A stretch of 56,258 nucleotides of DNA from Isosphaera sp. (GCA_013822085.1 PNJV01000011.1:1-56258); one strand, 5' to 3'. Positions 31,755 to 40,393 are shown, counted from the first letter of the stretch. The notes: generated by a model from the letters alone, not told the origin. Numbers and translations are program-made.

Positions 31755-32351
31755 TCAGTCGTTGTGGCGCGCGCGGAGCTTGGCGCTCAGGCGCAGGAGC
31801 AGGGCGACGCGCTCGAACTCGTTGAGCCAGTCCTGGGTGACGGCGGCGCGCTCGTCGGCGGGGATCGGCGCGCCGGGCAGGGGGCAGGCCGGGCCGAGCG
31901 ACTGGGCCGCGAGCGTGCGCAGGCGCGCCAGGGTCTTGTCTCCCATGAGGGAGACAAAGTCGAAGTCCTCGTTGAGGAAGATCGCCACGGGGACCCGGCC
32001 GCCGCTGGCGATCTTGAAGTTGGCCGAGAAGGCCGCGTGCTGGTCGCGGTCGGCGTAGCGGATGTCGATGCCGGGCGCCTGGGGGCTCTGGCGCGGGGCC
32101 GGGCGTGCGCGGGCGATGCGCTCCAGCAGCGGGGCCTGCTGGACGCAGTCGCCGCACCAGGTGCCGGAGATCACCAGGACGTTGAGGCGCCTGGCAAAGG
32201 TCTGGACCAGGGCCTCCTGAGCGGGGCTCAGGCGGGCCTGCTCGAAGGTGGCGAGCCACCCCGGGGCCTCGTGGGCCTTGGCGGTGGCGACGTACTGGTC
32301 CCAGGGAAGGGCCGCTGAGAACGCCTTGGAGTATTCGGCCGGTGAGAGCAT
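31755..32351 (-). CDS. Thioredoxin-fold protein with CGDC motif
   Basis: A 198-aa cytoplasmic protein with no signal peptide. Thioredoxin fold of the Thioredoxin_9 type: NVLVISGTWCGDCVQQAPLLERIA with a redox-active CGDC, IDIRYADRDQHAAF, and cis-Pro in GRVPVAIFLNEDFDFV. The N-terminal 60 residues are helical (SPAEYSKAFSAALPWDQYV) and the C-terminus carries LNEFERVALLLRLSAKLR. The family is widespread and poorly characterised. The ATG has TACGAT exactly five bases upstream and no Shine-Dalgarno sequence, so it probably starts a leaderless mRNA that continues into the protease and tsaD. Confidence 0.88.
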   Translation of the reverse strand: MLSPAEYSKAFSAALPWDQYVATAKAHEAPGWLATFEQARLSPAQEALVQTFARRLNVLVISGTWCGDCVQQAPLLERIARARPAPRQSPQAPGIDIRYADRDQHAAFSANFKIASGGRVPVAIFLNEDFDFVSLMGDKTLARLRTLAAQSLGPACPLPGAPIPADERAAVTQDWLNEFERVALLLRLSAKLRARHND

Positions 32352-32356
32352 GGCCG

Positions 32357-32362
32357 ATCGTA
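32357..32362 (-). promoter_or_regulatory. Candidate leaderless -10 element (TACGAT)
   Basis: TACGAT on the reverse strand, five bases (CGGCC), then the ATG of the thioredoxin-fold gene. Confidence 0.5.
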
Positions 32363-32390
32363 GCGTGGCCCTCTGCGGCCCGGCCGGGGG

Positions 32391-32735
32391 TCAGCGCGTG
32401 AGCAAGCCCAGCAGCAGGGCGATGGCCTGGAGCGCCACGGCGTACGCCGCGGCGACGCCCAGGGACTTGACGAACGGGACCTTGGCCAGGGCCGTGACCA
32501 TCGCGGCCAGGGTCAGGATCTGCGCGACGGCGACGACCGCGAACTGGGCCACAACGGGGAGCGCGCCCGCCAGGGTGGCGCCGACGATCTCGGCGGCGGC
32601 GTAGGACAGGAAGACCACGCCGGTGGCGACGGGGTACTCCAGCTCGTGCTTGGTCAGCGCGCGCACGATCACCGACAAGAGCGCGCCGAACGCGACAACG
32701 ACCAGGAGCAAGAACGCTATGAACGGGACCGACAT
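32391..32735 (-). CDS. Small hydrophobic membrane protein
   Basis: 114 aa, almost entirely hydrophobic, with about four membrane helices: VPFIAFLLLVVVAFGALLSVIV, VATGVVFLSYAAAEIVGATLA, VVAQFAVVAVAQILTLAAMV and LGVAAAYAVALQAIALLLGLL. Short basic loops (RALTKHELEYP) separate them. The ATG at 32735 has AGGGGA six to seven bases upstream; an ATG two codons earlier is less well placed. It lies 107 bases after the MFS gene and 39 bases before the thioredoxin gene on the same strand. I do not recognise the family. Confidence 0.72.
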   Translation of the reverse strand: MSVPFIAFLLLVVVAFGALLSVIVRALTKHELEYPVATGVVFLSYAAAEIVGATLAGALPVVAQFAVVAVAQILTLAAMVTALAKVPFVKSLGVAAAYAVALQAIALLLGLLTR

Positions 32736-32842
32736 GCGCATTCCCCTGGCTGCGTCGGCCGGCTCAGCGGCGCGGGCGGGCCGGCCGGTGGCGCCGCAGC
32801 GGGCATGGTACCAGGGAGCGTCCGAGCCGTCGGCCTGGCGGG

Positions 32843-34324
32843 TTACTTGGGCCAGTGCTCGCGGGCCAGGACGCCGTCGATGAGCGAGCGTGTCGGGCGG
32901 GCCGGCCGCGGCATGCCGTCGATCTCCGGCACGCGGAAGAGCAGCATGACCACGCCGGCGAGCATCAGGGGCAGGGAGAGGCAGACCACGGCCAGCTGGG
33001 TGCCCAGCTGGTCGTCCAGGAGGTCCTTGAGCCACTCGCCGGCCCTTGCCGAGGCCGCTGCGCCCAGCGCGATGGCGCCGAATCCGGCCATGGTGGCGAT
33101 GGCCATTACCCGGCCGCGCATGCGGTCCGGCGAGAGGTGCTGGAGCGTCGCCCAGGACTGGTTGAAGCCCCAGATCCAGAAGACGCCGACCAGGCCCATG
33201 GCGGCGGTCCCGGCCCACTGTTCGGGCAGGACGGCAAAGAGCGTGATGGCAAGCCCGAGCCCCGAGACGGCGGTGGGGATCAGGTGGTGGCGCGGGTACC
33301 AGCGCGGGACCAGGCGCAGCAGGAAGCCGCCGCCGACGGCGCCCACGCCCAGCATCGCCAGCAGCTGGCCCACGACCGGCTTGGCCCGCGTCTGGTCGAG
33401 GCCGTAAACATCGTGGACGAACAGGGGCAGGATCCGCACCAGCGGCCCGGCCATGAGGTTGACAAGGAGGATGGCCAGGAAGACCGCCAGCGTGGCCCGG
33501 CGGAAGAACAGGAACCGCCCGGCCTCGGCGATCTCGCCCCAGGCCGAGCGGCCCGAGCTGGGCGGCGCCGGCGAATCGGGGGTGCGCATCACCACGATCA
33601 TCACGCCCAGGAACGAGAGGGTGTTGACGACGAACAGCGGCGTGGGCCCGAACCGCGGCATCAGGGCCCCGGCGAGCATCGGCCCGATGACCCGGGCCAG
33701 GTTGAACTGGATGCCGTTGAGCGTGATGGCCTTGGTCAGCTCGGCGCGCGGCACCAGGCGCGGCGTGAGGACCTGCCAGGCCGGGGTGTTCAGGGCCATC
33801 ACCGTGCCGTTGATTGCCCCCAGGGCGATGAGCCACCAGACGACGCCGTCGGGCTCGTCGAACTCGACGAGCGAGACCGCCGTGACCCCCGCCGAGACGA
33901 GCATCAGCAGCCCCTGCGTGACGACCAGCAGCGTGCGGCGGTTGACGCGGTCGGCCAGCACGCCGCCCAAGAGCCCGAAGAGGAAGATCGGCACGTTCTG
34001 GGCCGCCGTGAGCCACGCCAGGGCCACCAGGCTCCCCGTGCGGTCGGCGACGATGTTCTGCATGCCGAAGGACTCCATCCAGTTGCCGCAGTTGGAGACG
34101 CACGCGGCCAGCCAGACGTTGCGGAAGTGCGCGTGGCGCAGCACCCAGCCCTCGCCGCCGCGGATGTTGGCACCCGCCGAGGAGGCCGGCTCGGGCGTGG
34201 GCAGGGCGGGGACCACCGCGGAGGCGGCGGGGGGCGCTGCCGGTGGCGTTGCGGGCTCGGTGTGGCGCGCGGTGTGCTGGTCTGGCGCGGCCGGGTCGGG
34301 ATCGGGGCCGCTCTGTGAACCCAT
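32843..34324 (-). CDS. MFS transporter, EntS/MFS_3-like
   Basis: A 493-aa inner-membrane transporter. After a 60-residue Pro/Ala/Ser-rich N-terminal extension the MFS core begins at RHAHFRNVWLAACVSNCGNWMES, typical of the enterobactin-exporter-like MFS_3 group (FR.lw.a...S..G.wm). About twelve membrane segments are visible. The loop 2-3 motif GLLGGVLADRVNRRTLL matches the MFS G-x-x-x-D-R-x-x-R-R signature, and DRMRGRVMAI matches the second-half repeat. The substrate is unknown; relatives export siderophores or small drugs. It follows the zinc-ribbon gene by 83 bases. No siderophore genes are nearby. Confidence 0.88.
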   Translation of the reverse strand: MGSQSGPDPDPAAPDQHTARHTEPATPPAAPPAASAVVPALPTPEPASSAGANIRGGEGWVLRHAHFRNVWLAACVSNCGNWMESFGMQNIVADRTGSLVALAWLTAAQNVPIFLFGLLGGVLADRVNRRTLLVVTQGLLMLVSAGVTAVSLVEFDEPDGVVWWLIALGAINGTVMALNTPAWQVLTPRLVPRAELTKAITLNGIQFNLARVIGPMLAGALMPRFGPTPLFVVNTLSFLGVMIVVMRTPDSPAPPSSGRSAWGEIAEAGRFLFFRRATLAVFLAILLVNLMAGPLVRILPLFVHDVYGLDQTRAKPVVGQLLAMLGVGAVGGGFLLRLVPRWYPRHHLIPTAVSGLGLAITLFAVLPEQWAGTAAMGLVGVFWIWGFNQSWATLQHLSPDRMRGRVMAIATMAGFGAIALGAAASARAGEWLKDLLDDQLGTQLAVVCLSLPLMLAGVVMLLFRVPEIDGMPRPARPTRSLIDGVLAREHWPK

Positions 34325-34407
34325 TGCGGACGGCACGGACCACTCCACGGCTGGGGCGCCGCGGGGGCTCGTTGGCCGGGGCACCGCGGGCACTGACGGT
34401 AGGCGGA

Positions 34408-35160
34408 TCAGGGCGCGTCCCGGCTCGGGGCCGGCTCGGGGGGGATCGGCAGCTCCGGCGGCGGCGGGTTGGCAAAGCGGCAGCGGCGCACACCTATGTA
34501 TGTTAGTGTCTCGAAGCACAGCAGGCCGGCCAGGGCGCCGGCGGCCGGGGCGATGCCCGCCGCTGGCGCGCTCCACGAGCCGAGGCGCACCTCCCACAGC
34601 GGGTCGATCCGCGCCCACGACAGAAGGCCGCCCAGGGCCGTCAGCACGCCCCCGACGGTCCAGCCGGGCATCGCGTGCAGCACCACCGTCCAGGCCACGG
34701 CCCCGCTGACGCGCCACGACCGGCGCTGGCCCACCACGCGCAGGCCGACGGACTCGATCCAGCTCAGGACCGCGATCACGACCATCAGCAGCGGCCACAG
34801 CAGCACCGCCGGCACCTGGGCCGCCAGCGAGATGCCCGCCAGGTACCCCAGCGCCGCCAGGGCCGTGTGGGCCTCGGCAAACCCGCGCACCCGCGGCCGA
34901 TCGATCCGCACGCGCTCGAACATCGCCCCGGGCTGGGTCAGGGCGCACCGCGTGGTCCGCAAGAACCCGCGCACGCTCGGGGAGCGCTGAAAGTCCGACC
35001 CAACCCGGTACGCCGGGAGCGACCGCCGCACGGCTCGCCCGCACTCGGGGCACGAGCCCGCGTGGTCGATCCCGACCAGCGCGTAGCCGCACGACTCACA
35101 CAGCAGCTCGGCCCGTCGGGCGCTGTCGCCCGGTGATGGCGGTGGTTGGCGCGTGGTCAT
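34408..35160 (-). CDS. Zinc-ribbon membrane protein
   Basis: 250 aa. The N-terminal zinc ribbon LLCESCGYALVGIDHAGSCPECGRAV has two CxxC knuckles, a motif found in many planctomycete proteins. A linker containing RVGSDFQRSPSVRGFLRTTRCALTQP (a family-like juxtamembrane region) is followed by about four membrane segments (ALAALGYLAGISLAAQVPAVL; LLMVVIAVLSWI; SGAVAWTVVLHAMPGWTVGGVL; APAAGALAGLLCFETLTYIGV). The C-terminus is Pro-rich. The function is unknown. It is divergent from the Fur-type regulator (61-base gap) and heads a same-strand series with the MFS gene. TACACT about 16 bases upstream is a -10 candidate. Confidence 0.75.
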   Translation of the reverse strand: MTTRQPPPSPGDSARRAELLCESCGYALVGIDHAGSCPECGRAVRRSLPAYRVGSDFQRSPSVRGFLRTTRCALTQPGAMFERVRIDRPRVRGFAEAHTALAALGYLAGISLAAQVPAVLLWPLLMVVIAVLSWIESVGLRVVGQRRSWRVSGAVAWTVVLHAMPGWTVGGVLTALGGLLSWARIDPLWEVRLGSWSAPAAGIAPAAGALAGLLCFETLTYIGVRRCRFANPPPPELPIPPEPAPSRDAP

Positions 35161-35209
35161 CCCGGGTGCCCCGGCCAGTGTACGGCCTGGCCGGCCGGCG
35201 CGGCTTCGC

Positions 35210-35215
35210 TATGAT
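35210..35215 (+). promoter_or_regulatory. Candidate leaderless -10 element (TATGAT)
   Basis: TATGAT, five bases (TTTGT), then the GTG start of the Fur-family gene. There is no Shine-Dalgarno sequence and no clear -35. Confidence 0.55.
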
Positions 35216-35220
35216 TTTGT

Positions 35221-35700
35221 GTGCACAGCCCCGGGCTTCATCACGGGCGCGACGCCGGGCAGATGCTCGAGCGCCACGGCCTGCGCCACACCCGCCAGCG
35301 CCAGGCGGTGCTGACGGCCCTGCTGGCCACGGCCGAGCACCCCACCGCGGAGGAACTCTTCGAGTCCGTGCGTCAGCGCGAACCCGGGATCTCGCTGGCC
35401 ACCGTGTACAACACGCTCGACGCGTTCGTGCGCCGCGGCCTGGCCCGCAAGCTCCTGCCCGGCTCGTCGGCCGAAGCCCCGGGCTCGCCGCAGGCCCGCT
35501 ACGACGCCGACACCTCCGACCACGCCCACCTGGTCACGCAGGACGGCAGGGTGCGGGACGTGCCCGAGGACCTCAGCCGCGCCCTGCGCGAGCACCTGCC
35601 GCAGGAGCTGATCGAGGCGATCGAGCGTCGCATGGGGGTGCGGGTGGACGACCTGCGGGTCGAGGTCCGCGCGACCACGCTCCCCGGCGGCGCCTGCTGA
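35221..35700 (+). CDS. Fur/PerR-family transcriptional regulator
   Basis: A 159-aa metal-dependent DNA-binding regulator. N-terminal winged helix: MLERHGLRHTRQRQAVLTAL, HPTAEELFESVRQ and recognition helix GISLATVYNTLDAFVRRGL (about 57-74). The C-terminal dimerisation and metal domain has YDADTSDHAHLVTQDGRVRDV, matching the family HxHHxxCxxCG region, but both zinc-site cysteines are missing (VTQDG). The structural Cys4 zinc site is therefore absent, while His101 and His103 could still bind a regulatory metal. The start is GTG at 35221, with TATGAT five bases upstream suggesting a leaderless mRNA; an internal ATG (residue 15) is an alternative. Likely targets are peroxide or iron genes; none are evident beside it. 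Confidence 0.88.
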   Translation: MHSPGLHHGRDAGQMLERHGLRHTRQRQAVLTALLATAEHPTAEELFESVRQREPGISLATVYNTLDAFVRRGLARKLLPGSSAEAPGSPQARYDADTSDHAHLVTQDGRVRDVPEDLSRALREHLPQELIEAIERRMGVRVDDLRVEVRATTLPGGAC

Positions 35701-35757
35701 CGGCCCGGGGTCCGGCGCCCCCATGCACATGATCAGGGCGCAGCGCCCGCGGGTGAG

Positions 35758-36498
35758 TCAGGGGCTCTGGGCGGTCTGCTCGACGCGCCAGGCCAGGTTG
35801 CTCCCGTCGGGGCCGACGCAGTCGATGTGCACCGCGAAGAACCCCAGGGCCTCGTGGGCGTCGAACGGCCGCGCCGGCGGCGCGTTCCCGACACGCCGGA
35901 GCGAGGGCGTGTTGGCCCGCACCAGCGGCCAGATGATGCGCCGGTCCGTCTCGGGGATCGGCAGGGTGTCCAGCTCGTGGTCGTGGTGCCAGCGCAGCTG
36001 CCCCTCGGGGATCTGCTGGGGCTCGATCCACACGCTGCCCAGCACGCGGTAATAGAAGATGAGCCAGTGCCCGCGCCCCTCAAAGGCGCTCTCGGAGATC
36101 AGCCCGAGGAGGCGCAGGCGTTCCAGGGGCACGTCCAGCCCGGCCTCCTCGCGGATCTCGCGCTGGGCGCACGCGGCGGGGGACTCGCCCGTGGCCATGT
36201 CCAGCTTGCCCCCGATGGGCGAGATCAGGCCCTGGTTGGGGGCACGCAGCCGGTGCAGCAGCAGGACCCGCCCGTGCTCGTCGCGCAGGTCGCACAGGCA
36301 GGCGACCTTGTACGGCAGCGCCGCCGCGGTGGCCGGCCCGTGCGCGGGGTTCGAGCCAGCGGTCGGGCTGTGGCCGGGTGCGGCGGCGTGCGTGGCCATG
36401 AGGCCGGGGGGCGTGGCGGGGCCGTGGCTGGGCATGGGGCCGTGGCTGGTGGGGTGGGCGTGGGTGGTGGGGGGGGGAGTGGTACGCGGGGTGCTCAT
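35758..36498 (-). CDS. Nudix hydrolase (MutT-like)
   Basis: 246 aa. A disordered N-terminal 65 residues rich in Pro, His, Ala and Thr precede a Nudix domain. The Nudix box is GGKLDMATGESPAACAQREI followed by REEAGL. It carries the catalytic REIREE, and there is a two-residue insertion between the first Gly and Glu compared with GX5E. ISPIGGKLDM resembles MutT/NudG-type enzymes that clean oxidised nucleotides. The C-terminal part has helix and strand elements (LRWHHDHELDTLPIPETDRRIIW). The ATG at 36498 has TACGCT seven bases upstream and no Shine-Dalgarno sequence. It is divergent from murC and convergent with the Fur gene. Confidence 0.86.
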   Translation of the reverse strand: MSTPRTTPPPTTHAHPTSHGPMPSHGPATPPGLMATHAAAPGHSPTAGSNPAHGPATAAALPYKVACLCDLRDEHGRVLLLHRLRAPNQGLISPIGGKLDMATGESPAACAQREIREEAGLDVPLERLRLLGLISESAFEGRGHWLIFYYRVLGSVWIEPQQIPEGQLRWHHDHELDTLPIPETDRRIIWPLVRANTPSLRRVGNAPPARPFDAHEALGFFAVHIDCVGPDGSNLAWRVEQTAQSP

Positions 36499-36505
36499 CT
36501 GCCCG

Positions 36506-36511
36506 AGCGTA
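36506..36511 (-). promoter_or_regulatory. Candidate leaderless -10 element (TACGCT)
   Basis: TACGCT on the reverse strand, seven bases, then the ATG of the Nudix gene. Confidence 0.45.
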
Positions 36512-36665
36512 TCAAGGGGGTTTGCGGTGGCGGGCTCTGCGGTGGCGAAAACCCCCGGCGATTGCTCGCCGCACCCTTTCCAGCCCACGCCCAGCGCCGG
36601 TCGATATCGTCCCCAGCCGCGGCCGCCCCGAGCAGGCCCGGACCGACACCGCACGGACGCGCCCC

Positions 36666-38327
36666 ATGACACCAGCACCGAGTCACACGCTGGCCACGCC
36701 CGAGGCGCCGGCCAACGCCCTCGCCCTCGCCCGCACGCCCGCCCCCGAGGCGCGCCAGCCCGCCCCCGAGCACGCCGCCATGCCGCGCACCACGCCCGAG
36801 CACGCCACGCCCTCGCTTTGCCCCGCGCCGCCGGCCGATGTGCCGCCGCTGGACGTCGCCGCCAAGGCGGTGTACATGATCGGCATCGGCGGCTGCGGCA
36901 TGTCCGGCCTGGCCCGGATGCTGCGCGCCCGCGGGGCGGCGGTGAGCGGCTCGGACATGACCCCGTCGGACGCCACCGACGCGCTGATGGCCGAGGGCGT
37001 GGCGGTGGGCTTCGATCAGTCGCGGGCGTGGATCCCCGACGACACGGCCCTGGTGGTGGCCTCAGCGGCGGTCCGGCCCGAGCACCCGCAGGTGCGGGCG
37101 GCGGCGGCCCGCGGCGTGCCCGTGCTCAGCTACGCCCAGGCCCTGGGCCGGTCCATGATCGGGCGCACGGGCGTGGCGATCGCCGGGACCCACGGCAAGA
37201 GCACCACCACGGCGATGCTCTCGGCGGTGCTGTGCGACGCCGGCATCGACCCGACGGTGATCGTGGGGGCCACGTGCGCGCAGCTCGGGGGGGCCGTCGG
37301 CGGGGGGGCCGGGGCGGCGCCGGCGGGCTTCCGCCTGGGCGCCGAGCGCATCGCGGCCGGGAGCATGCGCGGCGCGCCGGGGGTGGTGCTCGCCGAGGCG
37401 TGCGAGTTCAACCGCAGCTTCCTCAACTTCCGCCCGAGCCTGGCGGCCATCAACGCCGTCGAGGCCGACCACCTGGACATCTACGGCACGCTCGACGAGG
37501 TGGTGCGGGCCTTCGGGCAGTTCGCCCGCCTGGTGGCCCCCGCGCACGAGGGCGGCCTGCTGATCATCGCCCACCAGGGCGCGCACCGGCGCGAGGTCAC
37601 CGCGGGCGTCGGCGCGCGCGTGCTGACCATCGGCGCCTCCAGCGCCGCCGACCTGACGGTCTGGCACGACCCGGCCACCGGCCGGTGCGCCCTGTCGGGC
37701 TCGCACGACGGCGCGCCGCGCCGCACGCTGTGCCAGTGGACGGCGCAGATGCCCGGCGAGCACAACGCCACCAACGCCGCCACGGCCGCGGCCCTGGCGC
37801 TGGCCCTGGGGGCCGACGCGGAGGTGGTGGGGCGGTCGCTCTCGGCCTTCGCCGGCGTGGACCGCCGCTGCCAGTTCCTGGGCGAGCAACGCCTGGCCTC
37901 CGGCGGCTCGGTGCGCGTCTACGACGACTACGGGCACCACCCCACGGAGGTGGACACCACGCTCAGGGCGCTGCGCCGGGCCGAGAGCCCCGAGTCCCGC
38001 GGCGGGCGCATCGTGTGCGTCTTCCAGCCGCACCAGCACTCGCGCACGCGGCACCTGCTCGAGGAGTTTGCGCGATCCTTCGAGGCCGCCGACGTGGTGA
38101 TCGTGCCGCACATCTACTTCGTGCGCGACAGCCAGGAGGAGCGGTCGCTGGTCAGCGCCGCCGACCTGGTCGACCGGCTGCGCCAGCGCGGCGTGCGCGC
38201 CATGCACCTCTACCCGTTCGAGGCGATCGTCGAGCAGCTCCGGGCGGTCTGCCGAGACGGCGACGTGGTGGTCGTCATGGGTGCCGGGCCGGTGTACCAG
38301 GTCGCGCGCGGCTTCATGCAGCCCTGA
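36666..38327 (+). CDS. murC: UDP-N-acetylmuramate--L-alanine ligase MurC
   Basis: A 553-aa ligase that adds L-Ala to UDP-MurNAc in cytoplasmic peptidoglycan synthesis. A Pro/Ala-rich extension of about 60 residues precedes the nucleotide-binding domain VYMIGIGGCGMSGLARML. ATP site: IAGTHGKSTTTAML. Mur-family motifs: EACEFNRSFLNFRPSLAAI, NAVEADHLDIYG, MPGEHNATNAATAAA, YDDYGHHPTEVDTTLRAL and FQPHQHSRTRHL. It also contains a short Gly-rich insert (GGAVGGGAGAAPAG). The start is ambiguous: ATG at 36666 or ATG at 36780, because the extension is not conserved. A TATCGT about 55 bases upstream is a -10 candidate. It is followed by murB and ddl. Confidence 0.95.
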   Translation: MTPAPSHTLATPEAPANALALARTPAPEARQPAPEHAAMPRTTPEHATPSLCPAPPADVPPLDVAAKAVYMIGIGGCGMSGLARMLRARGAAVSGSDMTPSDATDALMAEGVAVGFDQSRAWIPDDTALVVASAAVRPEHPQVRAAAARGVPVLSYAQALGRSMIGRTGVAIAGTHGKSTTTAMLSAVLCDAGIDPTVIVGATCAQLGGAVGGGAGAAPAGFRLGAERIAAGSMRGAPGVVLAEACEFNRSFLNFRPSLAAINAVEADHLDIYGTLDEVVRAFGQFARLVAPAHEGGLLIIAHQGAHRREVTAGVGARVLTIGASSAADLTVWHDPATGRCALSGSHDGAPRRTLCQWTAQMPGEHNATNAATAAALALALGADAEVVGRSLSAFAGVDRRCQFLGEQRLASGGSVRVYDDYGHHPTEVDTTLRALRRAESPESRGGRIVCVFQPHQHSRTRHLLEEFARSFEAADVVIVPHIYFVRDSQEERSLVSAADLVDRLRQRGVRAMHLYPFEAIVEQLRAVCRDGDVVVVMGAGPVYQVARGFMQP

Positions 38328-38406
38328 GCGCCGCCCACCACCCCCACCCCCCTCCCGCCCCCGCGCAGCCCCTCGAACACCCGCCGGAGCCACCGCGAGC
38401 GCCGCC

Positions 38407-39369
38407 ATGCCCATCACCGTGCCACCCCCGCCGATGCGCACAAACGCCCCGATCCCCACCTGGTTCGGTGTCGGCGGCGGCGCCGACCTGCTGGCCCGCC
38501 CCGAGAGCCTGGACCAGCTGTGCGCGTGCCTCGAGAGCGACCGGCGGGCCAAGGTCCTGGGCGACGGCGCCAACCTGCTCGTGGCCGACGCGGGCGTGCG
38601 CGGCATGGTCGTCTCGCTGGACCACGAGTGCTTCTCCGCCTGGCACCAGACGGCCCAGAGCCCCACGCACGTGACCATCCGCGCCGGCGCGGGCGTGCGC
38701 CTGCCCCGGCTGATCACCGAGACCGTGCGCGCGGGCCTGGGCGGGCTCGAGGGCCTGGCGGGCGTGCCCGCGTCGGTCGGCGGCGCGGTGATGATGAACG
38801 CCGGGGGCGCCATGGGCCAGACCGGCGACGCCGTCAGCGCCGTGGGGGTGCTCACGCGCGACGGCGCCGCGCACACGCTGCTGCGCAACACCATCGCCTT
38901 TGAGTACCGCCGCACGACGCTCTTTGCCGACCCGCGCCGCCCCGCGCCGGCGCCCGAGCTGGGCCCGCCGGTGGTGCTCTGGGCCGAGTTCAAGCTCAAG
39001 AAGACCGACGCCGGGACGCTCCGCCAGCGGCTCAAGCGGGTGATGGCCGCCAAGGCCGCCACCCAGCCCATGGGCGAGCGCAGCGCCGGCTGCGCGTTCA
39101 AGAACCCGGTGCTCCGCGCCGACCTGCCGGGCATGGGCGTGGCCGGCAGCACCCTCAGCGCCGGGATGCTCATCGACCGCGCCGGCTGCAAGGGCCTGCG
39201 CGTGGGCGGGGCCGAGGTCTCGGCGCGCCACGCCAACTTCGTCACCGCGCAGCCCGGGGCGCTGGCCGCGGATGTGATCGAGCTGCTCCGGCAGGTCCGC
39301 CAGCGGGTCGACGGGGCGTTCGGCGTGCGGCTCGAGCCGGAGGTGGTGATCTGGGGGGACGCCCTGTGA
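38407..39369 (+). CDS. murB: UDP-N-acetylenolpyruvoylglucosamine reductase MurB
   Basis: A 320-aa FAD enzyme that reduces UDP-GlcNAc-enolpyruvate to UDP-MurNAc. FAD-binding PCMH domain: WFGVGGGADLLA, VLGDGANLLVADAG, GLEGLAGVPASVGGAVMMNAG. The substrate domain has the proton-donor region SAGCAFKNP, with Cys229 where E. coli has catalytic Ser229, and ends with Glu in LEPEVVIWG. The short Tyr-loop-free form and FEYRRT mark it as type II MurB. A weak GGAG lies upstream of ATG at 38407. The stop codon overlaps the ddl GTG (GTGA), so the two are coupled. The preceding 79-base gap to murC is C-rich. Confidence 0.94.
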   Translation: MPITVPPPPMRTNAPIPTWFGVGGGADLLARPESLDQLCACLESDRRAKVLGDGANLLVADAGVRGMVVSLDHECFSAWHQTAQSPTHVTIRAGAGVRLPRLITETVRAGLGGLEGLAGVPASVGGAVMMNAGGAMGQTGDAVSAVGVLTRDGAAHTLLRNTIAFEYRRTTLFADPRRPAPAPELGPPVVLWAEFKLKKTDAGTLRQRLKRVMAAKAATQPMGERSAGCAFKNPVLRADLPGMGVAGSTLSAGMLIDRAGCKGLRVGGAEVSARHANFVTAQPGALAADVIELLRQVRQRVDGAFGVRLEPEVVIWGDAL

Positions 39370-40313
39370 GCCCCGGGCGGCGCTTTGGCAGCGTGGCGGT
39401 GCTCGGGGGCGGGCCCGACGGCGAGCGCGAGGTCTCGATCCGCTCGGCCACGGCGATCGCTCAGGCCCTGCGCACGGCCGACCCTGCGCTGCGCGTCACG
39501 CTGCACATCATCGACCGGCTCCCCGCCGCGGGGCTGAGCGACATCGACGCCGAGGCGCTCTTCCCGTACCTGCACGGCCCGTACGGCGAGGGCGGGCCGC
39601 TCCAGGACGCGCTGGCCGCCGATGGCAGGCCGTTCGTGGGCTCCGGCCCGCGCGCGGCGCGCCTGGCGATGGACAAGCTGGCCACCAAGCTCCTCGCAGC
39701 GGGGATCGGCCTGAGCACGCCCCGCGCCGCGGTCCTCAACCCGCGCGACGCCGGGCCGCCCGTCCAGACCCCGGTGGTCGTCAAGCCGGTGCACGAGGGC
39801 TCGACGCTGGGGCTGCGCTTGTGCCCCACCGCCGAGGCGTATTCGGCGGCGCTGGGCGACATCGCCCGCCAGCGCCAGGCGGGCCTGTCCCCCGAACGCA
39901 CATACATGGTCGAGTCGATGGTCCCCGGGCGCGAGATCACCGTGGGCGTCACGGGCCGGCCGGGGCAGGAGCAAGCCCTGCCGATCATCGAGATCATCCC
40001 CAGGGAGGGCCTGTACGACTTCGACGCCAAGTACACGCGCAGCGACACGCGCTACGTGCCCGGGCCGAGCCTGCCGGGCGACGCCGCCCATCGCGCCCAG
40101 CGCGCCGCGGTGGACCTGCACCGCGCCCTGGGCTGCCGGCACGTGTCGCGGTCGGACTTCATCATCGACGCCGCCGGCACGCCCTGGCTCCTGGAGATCA
40201 ACACCACGCCGGGCATGACCGATCACTCGCTGGTGCCCAAGGCGGCGGCCCACGCCGGCGTGGGCATGCCCGCGCTGTGCCTGGGGCTCCTGGGCATGGC
40301 CGAGCCGGCCTGA
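39366..40313 (+). CDS. ddl: D-alanine--D-alanine ligase
   Basis: A 315-aa ATP-grasp ligase making the D-Ala-D-Ala dipeptide that MurF adds to peptidoglycan precursors. Motifs: VLGGGPDGEREVSIRSA (N-terminal loop), LFPYLHGPYGEGGPLQ, VVVKPVHEGSTLGL (ATP-grasp Lys and Gly loop), YDFDAKYTRSDTRYVPG (omega loop), and WLLEINTTPGMTDHSLVPKAA (Mg and ATP ligands). It starts with GTG at 39366, overlapping the murB stop by four bases. It ends the murC-murB-ddl operon. ftsQ, ftsA and ftsZ do not follow, unlike the classical dcw cluster. Confidence 0.95.
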   Translation: MSPGRRFGSVAVLGGGPDGEREVSIRSATAIAQALRTADPALRVTLHIIDRLPAAGLSDIDAEALFPYLHGPYGEGGPLQDALAADGRPFVGSGPRAARLAMDKLATKLLAAGIGLSTPRAAVLNPRDAGPPVQTPVVVKPVHEGSTLGLRLCPTAEAYSAALGDIARQRQAGLSPERTYMVESMVPGREITVGVTGRPGQEQALPIIEIIPREGLYDFDAKYTRSDTRYVPGPSLPGDAAHRAQRAAVDLHRALGCRHVSRSDFIIDAAGTPWLLEINTTPGMTDHSLVPKAAAHAGVGMPALCLGLLGMAEPA

Positions 40314-40382
40314 GGCGCGATCGCCCGGCGCCCGCGTGGCGTGCCGGCCGAGCCGGGCGCGGGGCCCCCGCTGCGCCGCGTC

Positions 40383-40388
40383 TAGAGT
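40383..40388 (+). promoter_or_regulatory. Candidate leaderless -10 element (TAGAGT)
   Basis: TAGAGT, five bases (CGGTC), then the ATG of the SDR gene. Confidence 0.5.
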
Positions 40389-40393
40389 CGGTC

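Noticed and set aside
37062-40253. A 1063-aa reverse-strand frame opposite murC-murB-ddl
   Set aside because: Antisense shadow of three well-supported cell-wall genes.
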